A DNA stretch of 64,000 bases. It comes from Tragulus kanchil. Taxonomy: Eukaryota; Chordata; Mammalia; Artiodactyla; Tragulidae. The translations under genes were made by a program, and so were the position numbers. The notes beneath the pieces are model-generated. The model was not told the DNA's origin. It did not search any database and saw nothing but the letters and a program-made list of their open reading frames with translations. The DNA lies in contig JAIOJX010000004.1 in NCBI GenBank assembly GCA_022376925.1, positions 2,666,001 through 2,730,000 on the forward strand. The letters run 5' to 3'. This document shows, in pieces, positions 44,869-56,526 of this stretch (the stretch's first letter is position 1; every line of letters starts with the position of its first letter).

Positions 44869-45190
44869 CTTTCAGTTCAGTTGCTCAGTTGTATCCGACT
44901 CTTTGTGACCCCATGGACTGTGGCACGCCAGGTTTCCCTGTCTTTCATTATCTCCTGGAGTTTGCTCAAACTTATGTCCATTGAGCCAGTGATGCCATCC
45001 AACCATCTCGTCCTCTGTTGTCCCCTTCTCCCTCTGCCTTCTATTTTTCCCAACATCAGGCTCTTTGCCAGTGAGTCAGCTCTTCAGGTGGCCAAAGTGT
45101 TGGAGTTTCAGCTTCAGCATCAGTCCTTGCAACGAATATTCAGGGTAGATTCCTTTAGGATTGACTGGTTTGCTCTCCTTGCTGTTGTCA
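44869..45190 (-). mobile_element. BovB LINE 3' fragment (minus), partly duplicated at 45999-46284
   Basis: 'ttcagttcagttgctcagtt', 'gaccccatggactgtggcac' and 'gatgccatccaaccatctcg' are the BovB 3' end in reverse complement. The minus strand still reads part of the ORF2 C-terminus. The second copy is truncated exactly where duplication 10 begins. Confidence 0.88.
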
Positions 45191-47091
45191 CTCTAGGGGT
45201 GCATGAACCCCATGCAGCTTCTCGCTTTTCTCTCTGCACTTCCGTTGGTTGACCAGCTTTGGTTTTTGTGGCCAACTGTTTTTGTCTTCAATTCACGTTC
45301 TCCAGGAGGAATGAAGCAGTTAATTTCCCACCATTTCCAGCAAGCTATCTTAAGACTGGTGAACCAACCTTATAGACTGGGTCCCCACCCATGGTCCAAT
45401 CAGCTGCAACCAGGGAGGTGGAGGGTCATGTGGCACCAACAAGACCGCTTCTAAGAAGGAGGATGTGGGAGTGGCAGGCAGGCTGAGGCTGGCTTGGACA
45501 GGGTGCTACCCTGTTGAAGTTGCGCCCTGTCTCCTTCATGCCTCAGCTCCCTTATTAACTGTTGAACCACCTCCCTCTTGTTTGCTGACCCAACCTCAGG
45601 AAGGATCCCTGAACTGACCACCAGACTAGAGCTAGGATATTAATTGGGGCAAACCCACCTCTCTTTCCTTTCCAACCGTGACTGATACCAATGGATTACC
45701 TGTTAGCTGAGCTGAGCATTGAATCAGACAGACTCAGAATCAACAGTGCTCTCCAGGAAGCCATCGCCAAGCGATTCCAATTGACATGAAAGAACCAGAC
45801 AGGATGGGAAGATCGCTAGAGTTGCTCTGGGCGCTGGTGTGGCCTGTGTCGGACTCAGCGCTCCTACCTAAGCAGAACACCCGGCCAGGGAGGGGCCTAA
45901 AACCAGTGGTCAGTGGTCCTGCAGAAGAGAGTCTAATTACTGGTAGCTCTTAGGATACTGGCGCAGTCAGGCTTGTGAAGGGATGTCCACGACAAATAGT
46001 GACCCCATGGACTGTGGCACGCCAGGTTTCCCTGTCTTTCATTATCTCCTGGAGTTTGCTCAAACTCATGTCCATTGAGCCAGTGATGCCATCCAACCAT
46101 CTCGTCCTCTGTTGTCCCCTTCTCCCTCTGCCTTCTATTTTTCCCAACATCAGGCTCTTTGCCAGTGAGTCAGCTCTTCAGGTGGCCAAAGTGTTGGAGT
46201 TTCAGCTTCAGCATCAGTCCTTGCAACGAATATTCAGGGTAGATTCCTTTAGGATTGACTGGTTTGCTCTCCTTGCTGTTGTCACTCTAGGGGTGCATGA
46301 ACCCCATGCAGCTTCTCGCTTTTCTCTCTGCACTTCCGTTGGTTGACCAGCTTTGGTTTTTGTGGCCAACTGTTTTTGTCTTCAATTCACGTTCTCCAGG
46401 AGGAATGAAGCAGTTAATTTCCCACCATTTCCAGCAAGCTATCTTAAGACTGGTGAACCAACCTTATAGACTGGGTCCCCACCCATGGTCCAATCAGCTG
46501 CAACCAGGGAGGTGGAGGGTCATGTGGCACCAACAAGACCGCTTCTAAGAAGGAGGATGTGGGAGTGGCAGGCAGGCTGAGGCTGGCTTGGACAGGGTGC
46601 TACCCTGTTGAAGTTGCGCCTGTCTCCTTCATGCCTCAGCTCCCTTATTAACTGTTGAACCACCTCCCTCTTGTTTGCTGACCCAACCTCAGGAAGGATC
46701 CCTGAACTGACCACCAGACTAGAGCTAGGATATTAATTGGGGCAAACCCACCTCTCTTTCCTTTCCAACCGTGACTGATACCAATGGATTACCTGTTAGC
46801 TGAGCTGAGCATTGAATCAGACAGACTCAGAATCAACAGTGCTCTCCAGGAAGCCATCGCCAAGCGATTCCAATTGACATGAAAGAACCAGACAGGATGG
46901 GAAGATCGCTAGAGTTGCTCTGGGCGCTGGTGTGGCCTGTGTCGGACTCAGCGCTCCTACCTAAGCAGAACACCCGGCCAGGGAGGGGCCTAAAACCAGT
47001 GGTCAGTGGTCCTGCAGAAGAGAGTCTAATTACTGGTAGCTCTTAGGATACTGGCGTCAGTCAGGCTTGTGAAGGGATGTCCACGACAAGG
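44905..47091. repeat. Direct tandem duplication 10, period 1094 bp
   Basis: Copy A runs 44905-45998 and copy B 45999-47091, offset 1094. The bases before B (ending 'atgtccacgacaa') recur at the end of B at about 47088. The start lies inside a BovB fragment and the rest is unique DNA, so this is not a mobile-element duplication. Differences are single-base indels (for example tggcgcagt against tggcgtcagt). Confidence 0.95.
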
Positions 47092-48234
47092 ACAAGGCTG
47101 AGGGTGAGAAGCTGACTCACTGGCTCTGGATGTGAAGTTGTTCATCGCCTGATTTCATGTCTCTGTCTCACTGGGAGTCAAACAGGCAGCACCCCCAACA
47201 TCACACAGGTGCTCCTCAGCCAGCATATGGAGACCTGCCCAGGGCTTTTGAGAAGATGCCAAAGCATCTACTGGTTGGAGGGGGCAGTGGAGGAGGAGGG
47301 GACATCTCCAAAGGCACAGGGACCATCTGAGCAGGCACCTGCTGAGGCAGCACGTTGGTCCTAAGTGACCAAGTTGCCCACACATACCCTTGTGGCAGTG
47401 GCTCCAGGAAGTGGCATGGGAAGAGGGAAACATGAGGCCAGCGTAGGGATTTGCTGGTCCATTTGAATACTTCATAGCATTTTCAATAAATCAAAACGTG
47501 AGCCAAGCACACACAGCAGTCTGACAGTGTGGCTCTGGTCTGGGCACTGAGCAGCAAGCTTGGGCATGCAGTGAAAGCTCCTGTGGGAAACCTGCTGTGG
47601 AGGCTGCTCGGTGCAGGGCTGGGCTGGGGTTCAAACACCAGACATGCCTCCAGGCTGGGCATGCCCTCCACACCTGGAGGCACCAGAGAGAGGGCCTGGT
47701 GGCAAGTAAGCACACAGCATCAGGCAGCAGATGAGCAGCATGAGGTCCCGGGAAAGGGTGGACAGCGAGGAGCAGGCAGGAGGCACTCAGTCCTATGGAG
47801 GCCAGGAAACTAACTGGAATGGTGGGCTGACCATAGTCATGGGAGGCCCCGAGTTATAGCCAGAGTCGTGTCCCTTCCCAGGAGGGTCAGGGCTGGGGCC
47901 AGCGCTCAGGGCGGGGTTGGCGGTGGGGAAGGGCAGGAAGGGAGGGGCGCCCACACCTGGTGAGGCAGCAGCACATTAAAGCAGCACCATCCCTTGACTG
48001 CCTTCTCTCCATGGTGAGTCACGCCTTGGTACCACTGCCTCCCACCTGATTCTTAATGCCGTCTTTAAACATTGGTTGAAAAGGAGGCACTTCTGGAGAA
48101 CTCAGTGCTCAGGGGGAGTGGTCCAGGGACACGTGGTGAGTGAGGATGGAGAGCAGAGAGGACTGGAGCGGTGAGCAAGTTCTGTAATGGAGTCAGGAAA
48201 GTGTAAGTTCCATCTGTGTTGATTACAGCTGTCG
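47092..48234. other. Unique non-coding DNA
   Basis: No repeat or exon is recognised. Chance frames overlap on both strands at 47483-47813. Confidence 0.4.
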
Positions 48235-48385
48235 GGAAGCCTCCTGCCTCTCCGAGCCCCATTTCCTCATCTACAAAGTGGGAAAGTAATAGCAGCGACC
48301 TCCTAGAGCTGTGAGGAGCAAATCGATAAACGTGTGGAAAGCTGGCACTCAGGACTCACTCAATGAGTACCTATTGTCATTTGGG
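48235..48385 (-). repeat. MIR SINE (minus)
   Basis: 'ccatttcctcatctacaaag', 'tgggaaagtaatagcagcga' and 'aatgagtacctattgtcatt' match the reverse complement of MIR. Confidence 0.7.
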
Positions 48386-48956
48386 GTAGGAAAGAAAATT
48401 CAGGATTTTATCACTGGAAAGGAACCATCAGTTGGTTTACATGTGGGGAGATAGACGCCCAGGTCTTCCAATTATGTCCAGAAGGAGTCAAGACCAGAGC
48501 CCAGGTCATCTGCCAAGTTCAGCCCCTCCCAACACACCCCATCTGGGGAACAAGTCAAATCCAGAAAATGATGACTCCCAGAAAACCCCACTCTTTCTGG
48601 CACCCAGAGGAAGACAATGGCCAACTAAGTAGCTGTTCAGAGCCCTAGATGCCAGTACAGCCCTGGCACTAAGGACGCACATCTGAGAATTGACAGGGAT
48701 CCCTTCTTTCTCCCAGCCTCCTAATGCAGAGGCTCCAAGAGCTAAACACTGGCCCTCCCAGCCTCCCTTGACCTCAATCAAGTTCAGCCAAGGATCTGGT
48801 GTCCCACGCTCTGCCTCTCCATACAAGACCCAGAAGACCTTGCTCCCTCCACACTATATTTATTTTCAGGATTTCTTCAGGGTCATCCCTGTAACAATCA
48901 TTAGAACAATCAGTAACACTGTGTCCTTAATGTGTCCACAGGCTGTGCTATATGAG

Positions 48957-49057
48957 GGCTTTCTTTTTGCTTTTGACTGTGCTGCATAGCATGGACTGAA
49001 TCGTGCCCTCTGCACTGGGAGCATGTGATCTTAGCCACTAGATGACCAGGGAAGTCC
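48957..49057 (-). mobile_element. CHR-type SINE (minus)
   Basis: 'tttgactgtgctgcatagca' and 'agccactagatgaccaggga' followed by 'agtcc' are the reverse complement of a short CHR element. Confidence 0.75.
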
Positions 49058-49094
49058 ATGTGAGGGTTTTGTGTCTTGTTTTTGTTTTAATTGC

Positions 49095-49205
49095 CACTAT
49101 TTTATAAGGTAAGGCTCTAACATTATTATTTCCGTTTTTACAGATGGGGACCCTGAGGCCAAGGGAGGTCAAGCCAACTTCCCCCAACCAGTGAGTGAAA
49201 AAAAC
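49095..49205 (+). repeat. MIR SINE fragment
   Basis: 'ttattatttccgtttttaca', 'gatggggaccctgaggccaa' and 'gggaggtcaagccaacttcc' follow the MIR core. Confidence 0.6.
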
Positions 49206-49611
49206 AGTTTGAACTCAAGTACACCTGGCCCTTCTTCATCACATCTCCATACCCACCCCCCTAAGCATGTCGACCCTTTCCTTTCGTGGCTGTGCCCTTG
49301 CTGTTTCACTCTGTGGCCTTGTCAGGGTCTTCACCTCCATAAGAGGTCCATTCAGGACTTTGAAGAGTCGCACAGGCTGCTGTGGTGGGTCCTCCATCCT
49401 CAAGCCAGACCCTCCCATTGTGTGTGTAAGGCCCTCTCTGCTCCCCCCTGCAGCCTCTGGTCTGTTGGCAGCTTCCTTCCGCAGTCACTTCAATCTTTAG
49501 GCCTTAAGAACTGTAGGGAACAGAGACAAGCCACCAGGCTTCTGTTGGTCCCACCCCAAATCTTCATCTTTCTCTGAAGCCCAGCAGGGGCAAGCCTCAG
49601 TCTGTAATGTG

Positions 49612-50445
49612 ATAGTTTGCTTCAGTTATGGTAACAAAATACCACACACAGGTACCATAAAGAAGGCTGAATGCCGAAGAAAAGATGTCTTTGAACTGTG
49701 GTTCTGGGGAAGACTCTTGTGAGTCCCTTGGAAAGCAAGGAGATCAAACCAGTCAACCCTAAAGGACATCAACCCTAAATATTCACTGCAAGGACTGATG
49801 CTGAAGCTGAGACTCCAATATTTTGGCCACCTGATGTGAAAAGACCACTCATTGGAAAAGACCCTGATGCTGGGAAAAATAGAGGGCAGAAGAAGAAGGG
49901 GATGACAGAGGACAAGATGGTTGGATGGCATCACTGGCTCAATGGACATGAGTTTGAGCAAACTCCAGGAGATGGTGAAGGACAGGGACGCCTGGTGTGC
50001 CACAGTCCGTGGGGTCACAGAGTCAGGCACGACTGAGTGACTAAGCTGAACTGAACCACATACTGGGAGGCTTGAATAACAGAGATGTACTCCTGGAAGC
50101 CAGGTGTCTGAGATCAAGGGGTCAGCACGGTTGGTACCTTCTGAGGTTTGTGGGGGAGAACTGGATCCAGGTCTCTCCCTTAGCTCTTGGGGGTTTGCTG
50201 AGAGTCCTTGGCATTTCTTGGATTTTAGACTCATCACCCATCTCTGCTTTCCTCTTCACATGACCTTCTCCCTGTGTGCCACTCTTTGTGTCTGAATTTC
50301 CCCTTTCTACAAGGACACTGGTGGAACTGGATAAGGTCCCAGCCTGTGATCTTGTCTTAACTTCATCATCTTCAGTGACCCTTTTCCCAAATGAAGCCAC
50401 ATTCCCAGGAACTGGGGGATTAGGACTCCAACATCTTTTAGGGGA
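49612..50445 (-). repeat. MLT1-like (MaLR) LTR, minus, split by BovB
   Basis: Left part to 49652: 'ttcagttatggtaacaaaat'. Right part from 50056: 'gggaggcttgaataacagag', 'acaaggacactggtggaact' and 'ttcccaaatgaagccacatt'. Together they form one LTR relic, reverse-oriented. No coding content. Confidence 0.65.
49653..50055 (+). mobile_element. BovB LINE 3' fragment (plus)
   Basis: 'actccaatattttggccacc', 'ttggaaaagaccctgatgct', 'ggttggatggcatcactggc' and 'gactgagtgactaagctgaa' are the BovB ORF2 end and 3' UTR. An open frame of about 66 codons (49836-50036) is a remnant of the ORF2 C-terminus. Inserted in the MLT1-like LTR; the flanks share only a weak accaca match, so the target site is not firmly defined. 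Confidence 0.9.
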
Positions 50446-51444
50446 AGACACAATTCAGCCCAGTATACCACCTCACAGAATTGCTGCGTGGATTAACTGT
50501 GCTAACACAGGAGGCGTCTGTGCAGAGCCATCAGTCAACAAGTGTTTGTTATTATTGTATCGTTGTTTGCTGCGCGGGGGCGGCCAGCGAGCCCCAGCAC
50601 ATTTGGTGGGGTGACTTCACAGAGGCAGTGCACGTGCTCCTGGACTGTGGTTCCAGACTGTCACTGCAAGGAACACCTTGAGGGTGGAGGGGCTTGGGCT
50701 CGCTGACAGCCCTGACCTCTCGCCAGTGGAGACAGCAGTGGTTCTGAGATCTATGACCACTTAATCTGTGACCGGGAGATATTGCTGTTGTTACCAATCC
50801 TTCAGTTTGATGTCAATGGTCCCTGGGTCATCCCAGATGGTGGGTGGAGTGACTCAGTGCTCCCAAGGCACCCTTGACCCAGCCACAGAGTGCGGCACGC
50901 CTCTGTGTTGTGGACAGGCCAGAAGCCCCGGGAGCTGAGTTGTGGGGTGAGGTAGGGAACCCCACAATGTGCCCAACCCCCTCTGTGTGTGGCTGTGTCA
51001 GTGGGGACTGCAGTTCTCTCATTGGGGGGCAACAACCCCTCCTGAGTGGTGAGAGTTCAGGTGTCTCCATGGAGAGGTGGGGGGCAGATTGAATCTCAGA
51101 TTGCTACCTCCTGCACTGAAGCTGTCTCTTCACTCGGCACTTTGTGGAGCTCAAGTTCAAAGTCCTGCCAGAAAGGCCTGATAATGAATCTAAGCCACTG
51201 AGGATACAAAGCTTTCATTATGGAGCCTGTAAATGTATATGCGCACTTCCTCCTGTTCCTCTGGTTTCTTCTCTGTGCCTGTTTATAAAAGTAACTTTGA
51301 AAGTTGGGGAACCAGAGGCCCGAGCAGGCAGCCCAGCGGTGCTGAGGAGAGATGGCCAGGAAATAGCTATGGTGTGGCCTGTGGGGCAAAGATCCTGATA
51401 AAGACAATTCTTGAGGCATGTCCGGTGGTGTAAGCACTAATACA
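50446..51444. other. Unique non-coding DNA
   Basis: No repeat or exon is recognised. Frames on both strands at 50802-51092 overlap and look random. Confidence 0.4.
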
Positions 51445-51577
51445 AATAACTAGCATTTATCAAGCGTCTACCATGCCCTGAGCATCAGACTCATGGGTCG
51501 CTTTCTTTAATCTTCACAGCAGTGCCCCAGTCAGTAGTATAATTATATTAGCATTTTACAGATGAAGAAAAGAAACA
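51445..51577 (+). repeat. MIR SINE
   Basis: 'ctagcatttatcaagcgtct', 'accatgccctgagcatcaga' and 'gcattttacagatgaagaaa' follow MIR from its start. Confidence 0.75.
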
Positions 51578-51580
51578 GGA

Positions 51581-51785
51581 GGACTTCCCTGCTGACCCAG
51601 TGGCTAAGTAAGATTCTGTGTTTCCAATGCAGATGGCCCTGGTTCCACCTCTGGTCAGGAAACTAGATCCCACATGTCAGAACTAAGAGCTTGCATGCTG
51701 CAGTTAAAGAACCTACATGCCTCAACCAAGATCAAAGATCCTAAATGCTGCAACTAAGACCCAGCACAGTTGAATAAATAAATAG
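51581..51785 (+). mobile_element. CHR-type SINE, right part duplicated at 52785-52913
   Basis: 'ggacttccctgctgacccag', 'aactagatcccacatgtcag' and 'aactaagacccagcacagtt' followed by (aata)n. The second copy starts in mid-element at 52785, exactly at the duplication boundary. Confidence 0.88.
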
Positions 51786-52078
51786 TTAAGTTCCGTTGCT
51801 CAGTCATGTCCAATTCTTTGTAAGCCCATGGACTGCAGCAGGCCCAGATTCACCATCTACTGGAGTTTGCATAAGCTCATATCCATTGAGTCAATGACGC
51901 CATCCAACCATCTCATCCTCTGTCACCTCCTTCTCTTTCTGCCTTCTATTTTCCGAACATCAGGGTCTTTTCCAATGATTTGTCTCTTCACATCAGGTGG
52001 TCAAAGTATTGGAGCTTCAGTTTCAGCATCAGTTCAACCCAATTCAGGGTTGGTTTCCTTTAGAAAGATTGACTGGTT
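51786..52078 (-). mobile_element. BovB LINE 3' fragment (minus), duplicated at 52914-53206
   Basis: 'gttgctcagtcatgtccaat', 'gacgccatccaaccatctca' and 'tcttcacatcaggtggtcaa' are BovB 3' sequence in reverse complement. It abuts the CHR A-rich tail directly. Confidence 0.88.
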
Positions 52079-52372
52079 AGAAACAAAGGCTTAGGGACTT
52101 GCTCAAGGTCCCATTGCCAAGAAGTGACAATTAGTAATTTGAACCCTGGTCTGATTTCAAGTCCCAAGCCCTTTCCCACAATGCTGGTCTGCCTTCCATG
52201 GTGTACAATGAGGGAGGTCCCCAGGCGTGGAGCAGAGCAATTGAGTTTCTCTCTAGTCTGTGTTATCCACGAAAAGCCAGAGACCAGAGGGCTGAGTCAG
52301 TGTATGGGGACTCCACATGTCCTTTGTGAAACAGATGACAGAATTGGTCCAGATCTTTAAATCCGCACTCAA

Positions 52373-52487
52373 GGGAATTCCCTGGCAGTCCAATGGTTAG
52401 AACTCCAAGCTTCCACTGCAGGGGGCATGAATTTGACCCCTGGTTGGAGAACTAAGATATCATATGATACATGGTACAGCCAAAAAA
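52373..52487 (+). mobile_element. CHR-type SINE, duplicated at 53501-53615
   Basis: 'ggaattccctggcagtccaa', 'atgaatttgacccctggttg' and 'gagaactaagatatcatatg'. A short diverged CHR element. Confidence 0.82.
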
Positions 52488-53639
52488 TAGCACAAAACAA
52501 ATACATGTAACCCACACTCAAGAAGATGTGAAGAGGAATATAAATGGCAACAATAGTAATAACTCCTATAACACAGGACAAATAGTGCAGGAAATTTTCA
52601 CAGATACAATGTGGGGCAAAAGGAGCTGAACCCCAAAGCACCCATACAGTATACTATGGTCAGAAGGGTGGGGACCTTGGGGACTCCTCCTGTGGGGGAA
52701 GAAATGGCTCAGATCCTGAATTGTGTGGTGGTTACCGAGGTGGGCAAGTCCAGATATGCTGAGCATGCCTCAACCCAAGAGTCAAGGAAACTAGATCCCA
52801 CATGTCAGAACTAAGAGCTTGCATGCTGCAGTTAAAGAACCTACATGCCTCAACCAAGATCAAAGATCCTAAATGCTGCAACTAAGACCCAGCACAGTTG
52901 AATAAATAAATAGTTAAGTTCCGTTGCTCAGTCATGTCCAATTCTTTGTAAGCCCATGGACTGCAGCAGGCCCAGATTCACCATCTACTGGAGTTTGCAT
53001 AAGCTCATATCCATTGAGTCAATGACGCCATCCAACCATCTCATCCTCTGTCACCTCCTTCTCTTTCTGCCTTCTATTTTCCGAACATCAGGGTCTTTTC
53101 CAATGATTTGTCTCTTCACATCAGGTGGTCAAAGTATTGGAGCTTCAGTTTCAGCATCAGTTCAACCCAATTCAGGGTTGGTTTCCTTTAGAAAGATTGA
53201 CTGGTTAGAAACAAAGGCTTAGGGACTTGCTCAAGGTCCCATTGCCAAGAAGTGACAATTAGTAATTTGAACCCTGGTCTGATTTCAAGTCCCAAGCCCT
53301 TTCCCACAATGCTGGTCTGCCTTCCATGGTGTACAATGAGGGAGGTCCCCAGGCGTGGAGCAGAGCAATTGAGTTTCTCTCTAGTCTGTGTTATCCACGA
53401 AAAGCCAGAGACCAGAGGGCTGAGTCAGTGTATGGGGACTCCACATGTCCTTTGTGAAACAGATGACAGAATTGGTCCAGATCTTTAAATCCGCACTCAA
53501 GGGAATTCCCTGGCAGTCCAATGGTTAGAACTCCAAGCTTCCACTGCAGGGGGCATGAATTTGACCCCTGGTTGGAGAACTAAGATATCATATGATACAT
53601 GGTACAGCCAAAAAATAGCACAAAACAAATACATGTAAC

Positions 53640-53960
53640 CCACACTCAAGAAGATGTGAAGAGGAATATAAATGGCAACAATAGTAATAACTCCTATAAC
53701 ACAGGACAAATAGTGCAGGAAATTTTCACAGATACAATGTGGGGCAAAAGGAGCTGAACCCCAAAGCACCCATACAGTATACTATGGTCAGAAGGGTGGG
53801 GACCTTGGGGACTCCTCCTGTGGGGGAAGAAATGGCTCAGATCCTGAATTGTGTGGTGGTTACCGAGGTGGGCATATATGTAAAAATTCACCAAGCTGCA
53901 TGGCTTCATATCTGTACCTTTTATGGAACCCATAATAAAAAAATGATGTTAAAAAAATAC
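53640..53960 (+). repeat. L1 LINE 3' fragment (5' part also in copy A at 52512-52746)
   Basis: 'gtgtggtggttaccgaggtg', 'aaattcaccaagctgcatgg' and an A-rich end near 53940 resemble the 3' UTR of older mammalian L1. Confidence 0.5.
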
Positions 53961-54224
53961 TGGAGATAATCAGTCAGGAGGGACAACTGAGACCAAAGGG
54001 GTGGATTAAGCTCTAAAACATAAAAGAAGTGTGTTTGAATTGGGTGAGAGGAGGAGGTAGCTGCACTTGGTGGTTTTATCAGCTAAGATCCTGACCCACA
54101 GGCTGGCCCCTTCTCTCTGATGAAGCTCCGCATGTGCTGTTTTTCAGGATTTCCATAGCTGGGAGGGAACTTCCCCTGCCTGTGAGGGCAAAATAACATA
54201 TGTTGCTCTCTTAATTAATGTATG

Positions 54225-54320
54225 CACCCCCTCACTCAAAGGTATTTGTGGAGGGTCTGCTGTGTGCTGAGCACAGGCCTGTGTCCCCGGGACCGTGAGG
54301 ACAGAACATTTGCTCGTGTG
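54225..54320 (+). repeat. L2 LINE 3' fragment
   Basis: 'ggtatttgtggagggtctgc' and 'tgtgtgctgagcacaggcct' resemble the L2 3' end. Confidence 0.5.
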
Positions 54321-54387
54321 CCACTATTGTCGTAGCAAGGGCTGAGGCGGTTGCTGCTTTACAATGAGAAGTAAAGTAGCTGGTATG

Positions 54388-54592
54388 TTGTGCTTGTGCT
54401 CAGCTGGGTCCAACTCTTTCTGACCCCATGGACTGCAGCCCACCAGGCTCCTCCATCCATGGACAAGAATACTGGAATGGGTTACCATTTCCTGCTTCAG
54501 TGGGCCCTTCCCAACCCAGGGACCAAACCTGCATCTCCTGCATCTCCTGCACTGCAGGCTGATTCACCACTGAGCCATGGCAGAAAGTCCAG
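54388..54592 (-). mobile_element. Bov-tA SINE (minus)
   Basis: 'gaccccatggactgcagccc', 'gaatactggaatgggttacc', 'ctgcactgcaggctgattca' and 'ccactgagccatgg' are the reverse complement of a full Bov-tA. The flanks agctggtatgtt and agccagtacgtt may be a decayed target-site duplication (9 of 12). Confidence 0.9.
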
Positions 54593-54639
54593 CCAGTACG
54601 TTAGCTGAAGAAAAACAAAACAAGTATGCATTTGCCAAG

Positions 54640-55182
54640 AGAAGGTCTTCTTCCTGAGGAGCTGACATTCCAGCTAAGGTGGGAAGGAGGGCACTGGGGA
54701 GCATGCAAATGACGGGCCTGGCATGGCCACTCAATGAGCCTGGGTGGCCATGGGCCTGGCAGTGAGGGGTTAGGGTGGAGGGGAGAATAAGGGAGAGTCA
54801 CACAAATGAAGTCGGGGAAGTAGCAAGACGGCCCATGGGGAGTGTAGACTTGGGCCCAAGAGGGGTTTTGATTGGGGACTGACGTGACCTGGCTGGATAT
54901 ATCTGTAAAGCAGAACTAGGTGCAACTGCTGCATGGGAGGAGATTGCAGCAGGGCCACCAAGAGGCAAGTAGTCCCAAGGCTCATTCACTGCCTGTGCCT
55001 CTGGTCTTCCTATTCCAGCTTCTCCAGTGGACTGTGACCTCATCCAGGGCAGTGGCGAGAAGGGCCTTCTTCCTGTGTGTGCAGCCTCCCGTGTGTGGTG
55101 GCTACCAGGACAGGCAGAAAGGGGGTGAGGAAAAGCTCCAGGCCTCTCTGGACAGAGAGCAGGAAGGGTTTTGGAGAACGTA
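54640..55182. other. Unique or old repeat-derived DNA
   Basis: 54640-54920 has L2-like phrasing ('ggggttttgattggggactg', 'acgtgacctggctgg') but is too diverged to call. The rest is unique. A 158-codon minus-strand frame (54798-55274) overlaps plus-strand frames and shows no domain. Confidence 0.35.
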
Positions 55183-55654
55183 AAAAGCAGAGACATTACT
55201 TTGCCAACAAAGATGCATATAGTCAAAGCTATGGTTTTTCCGGTAGTCACATATGGATGTGAGATCTGGACCATAAAGAAGGCTGAGCACCAAATAACTG
55301 ATGCCTGTGGTGCTGGAAAAGACTCTTAAGAGTCCTAGAACAGCAAGGAGATCAAACTAGTCAGTCCTAAAGGAAATCAGCCCTGAATATTGGAAGAACT
55401 GATGCTGAAGCTGAAACTCCAATCCTTTGACCACCTGATGCAAAGAGACATCTCATTGGAAAAGACCCTGATGTTGGGAAAGACTGATGCCAGGACAATG
55501 GGATAACAGGATGAGATAGTTGGATTTCATCACCGATTCAATGGGCATGAGCTTGAGCAGGCGCCAGTAAAGAGCGAAGGACAGGGAAGCCTGGTATACT
55601 GCTGCAGTCCACGGGGTCAACAAAGAATTGGACATGACTGAGTGACTGAACAAG
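55183..55654 (+). mobile_element. BovB LINE 3' fragment (plus)
   Basis: 'agcagagacattactttgcc', 'tccggtagtcacatatggat', 'aaagactcttaagagtccta' and 'gacatgactgagtgactgaa' span the ORF2 C-terminal region and 3' UTR. Many stops and indels; inactive. Confidence 0.9.
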
Positions 55655-56526
55655 AAAAATGCAGGCATGGGTTATTTCCTTGTGATTATTCTGGAGGCTT
55701 TCCAAGAAGGCAGAGATCACCTGGCAAGTTTTGTCAGAAGCTCCTGAAAGTAGCTAGAGAGGGAGAGATGAGGTGGAGACTTTGAGGCCACTACATGCAG
55801 AGTGACGCCCTCCTTTCCTGCTCTGAGAACTTTTGCCCTCACCCCCACTTTCTGAGGCAGGGCTGGGGGTAACAGGCTGGAGTGAAGGGAGGAATCCCTG
55901 CATTTGTGACTTATGAACCTCAAATTCACACTCTGGCCTGTTCTCTTTCAAAAATGCAGGGTAGGGCCAGAGGCTCCTGGTTCTTTCACTCTACACCAGA
56001 GAGCCCGCTGAGCGCCTGATCTCTACACCGGACCTGCACCTCCAGCTCAGACCTGGAGTCTCCTAGAGCTAAACCTCAGCCACCCACTTTTCACACCCCC
56101 ACCCCATCTCCAGGGGTGAGGTGTGAAGCTCATACCTGCTTGTGGGTGTGTTTCAGGTAGGCTCAAGTTCTGCCTTGTCTTCATTCCCCTTGTCACTTCC
56201 TCAGGGAATTGTGCTAAAACTTGCTCTTGAAGATACAGTACCACTCTGCCTTCCAGAGCTTTGAGGACATCCCTACCCTCTGCAGACTCCTTCAAGGGGT
56301 CCTTGCGGCCTAAAGAGTAGAAGTCTGTCTCTGTAACCTGGTCTTCAAGACCTCCCCCCCACCCATCGAGGCACCTTCCCCCACTCCTCCTGCTCCTCCC
56401 TCACCTGCACCCCCCTGAGTTTCTCTGTTGCCTCCTCAAATCTCAAGAGAGCATCACTTTTCAGCCTTGGGCCCTTTATTCAGCTTTGAGTGGAAGGTCT
56501 CCAATTCTCTATTGGCTAGGCATCAT
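55655..56526. other. Unique non-coding DNA
   Basis: No exon or repeat is recognised. Confidence 0.4.

Larger units (their letters stand above)
51657..53875. repeat. Direct tandem duplication 11, period 1128 bp
   Basis: Copy A starts at 51657 and copy B at 52785 with 'aggaaactagatcccacatg', offset exactly 1128. The match ends at 'taccgaggtgggca' (52746 and 53874). Each copy holds part of a CHR SINE, a BovB fragment, unique DNA and a second CHR SINE, all in the same order. The start is in the middle of a SINE, which argues against transposition. Confidence 0.95.

Noticed and set aside
45975..46346. 123-codon plus-strand frame with a twin at 44839-45252
   Set aside because: This is the antisense of BovB plus adjoining unique DNA, repeated by duplication 10.
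49626..50237. 203-codon minus-strand frame
   Set aside because: It is antisense to a BovB insertion plus LTR sequence.
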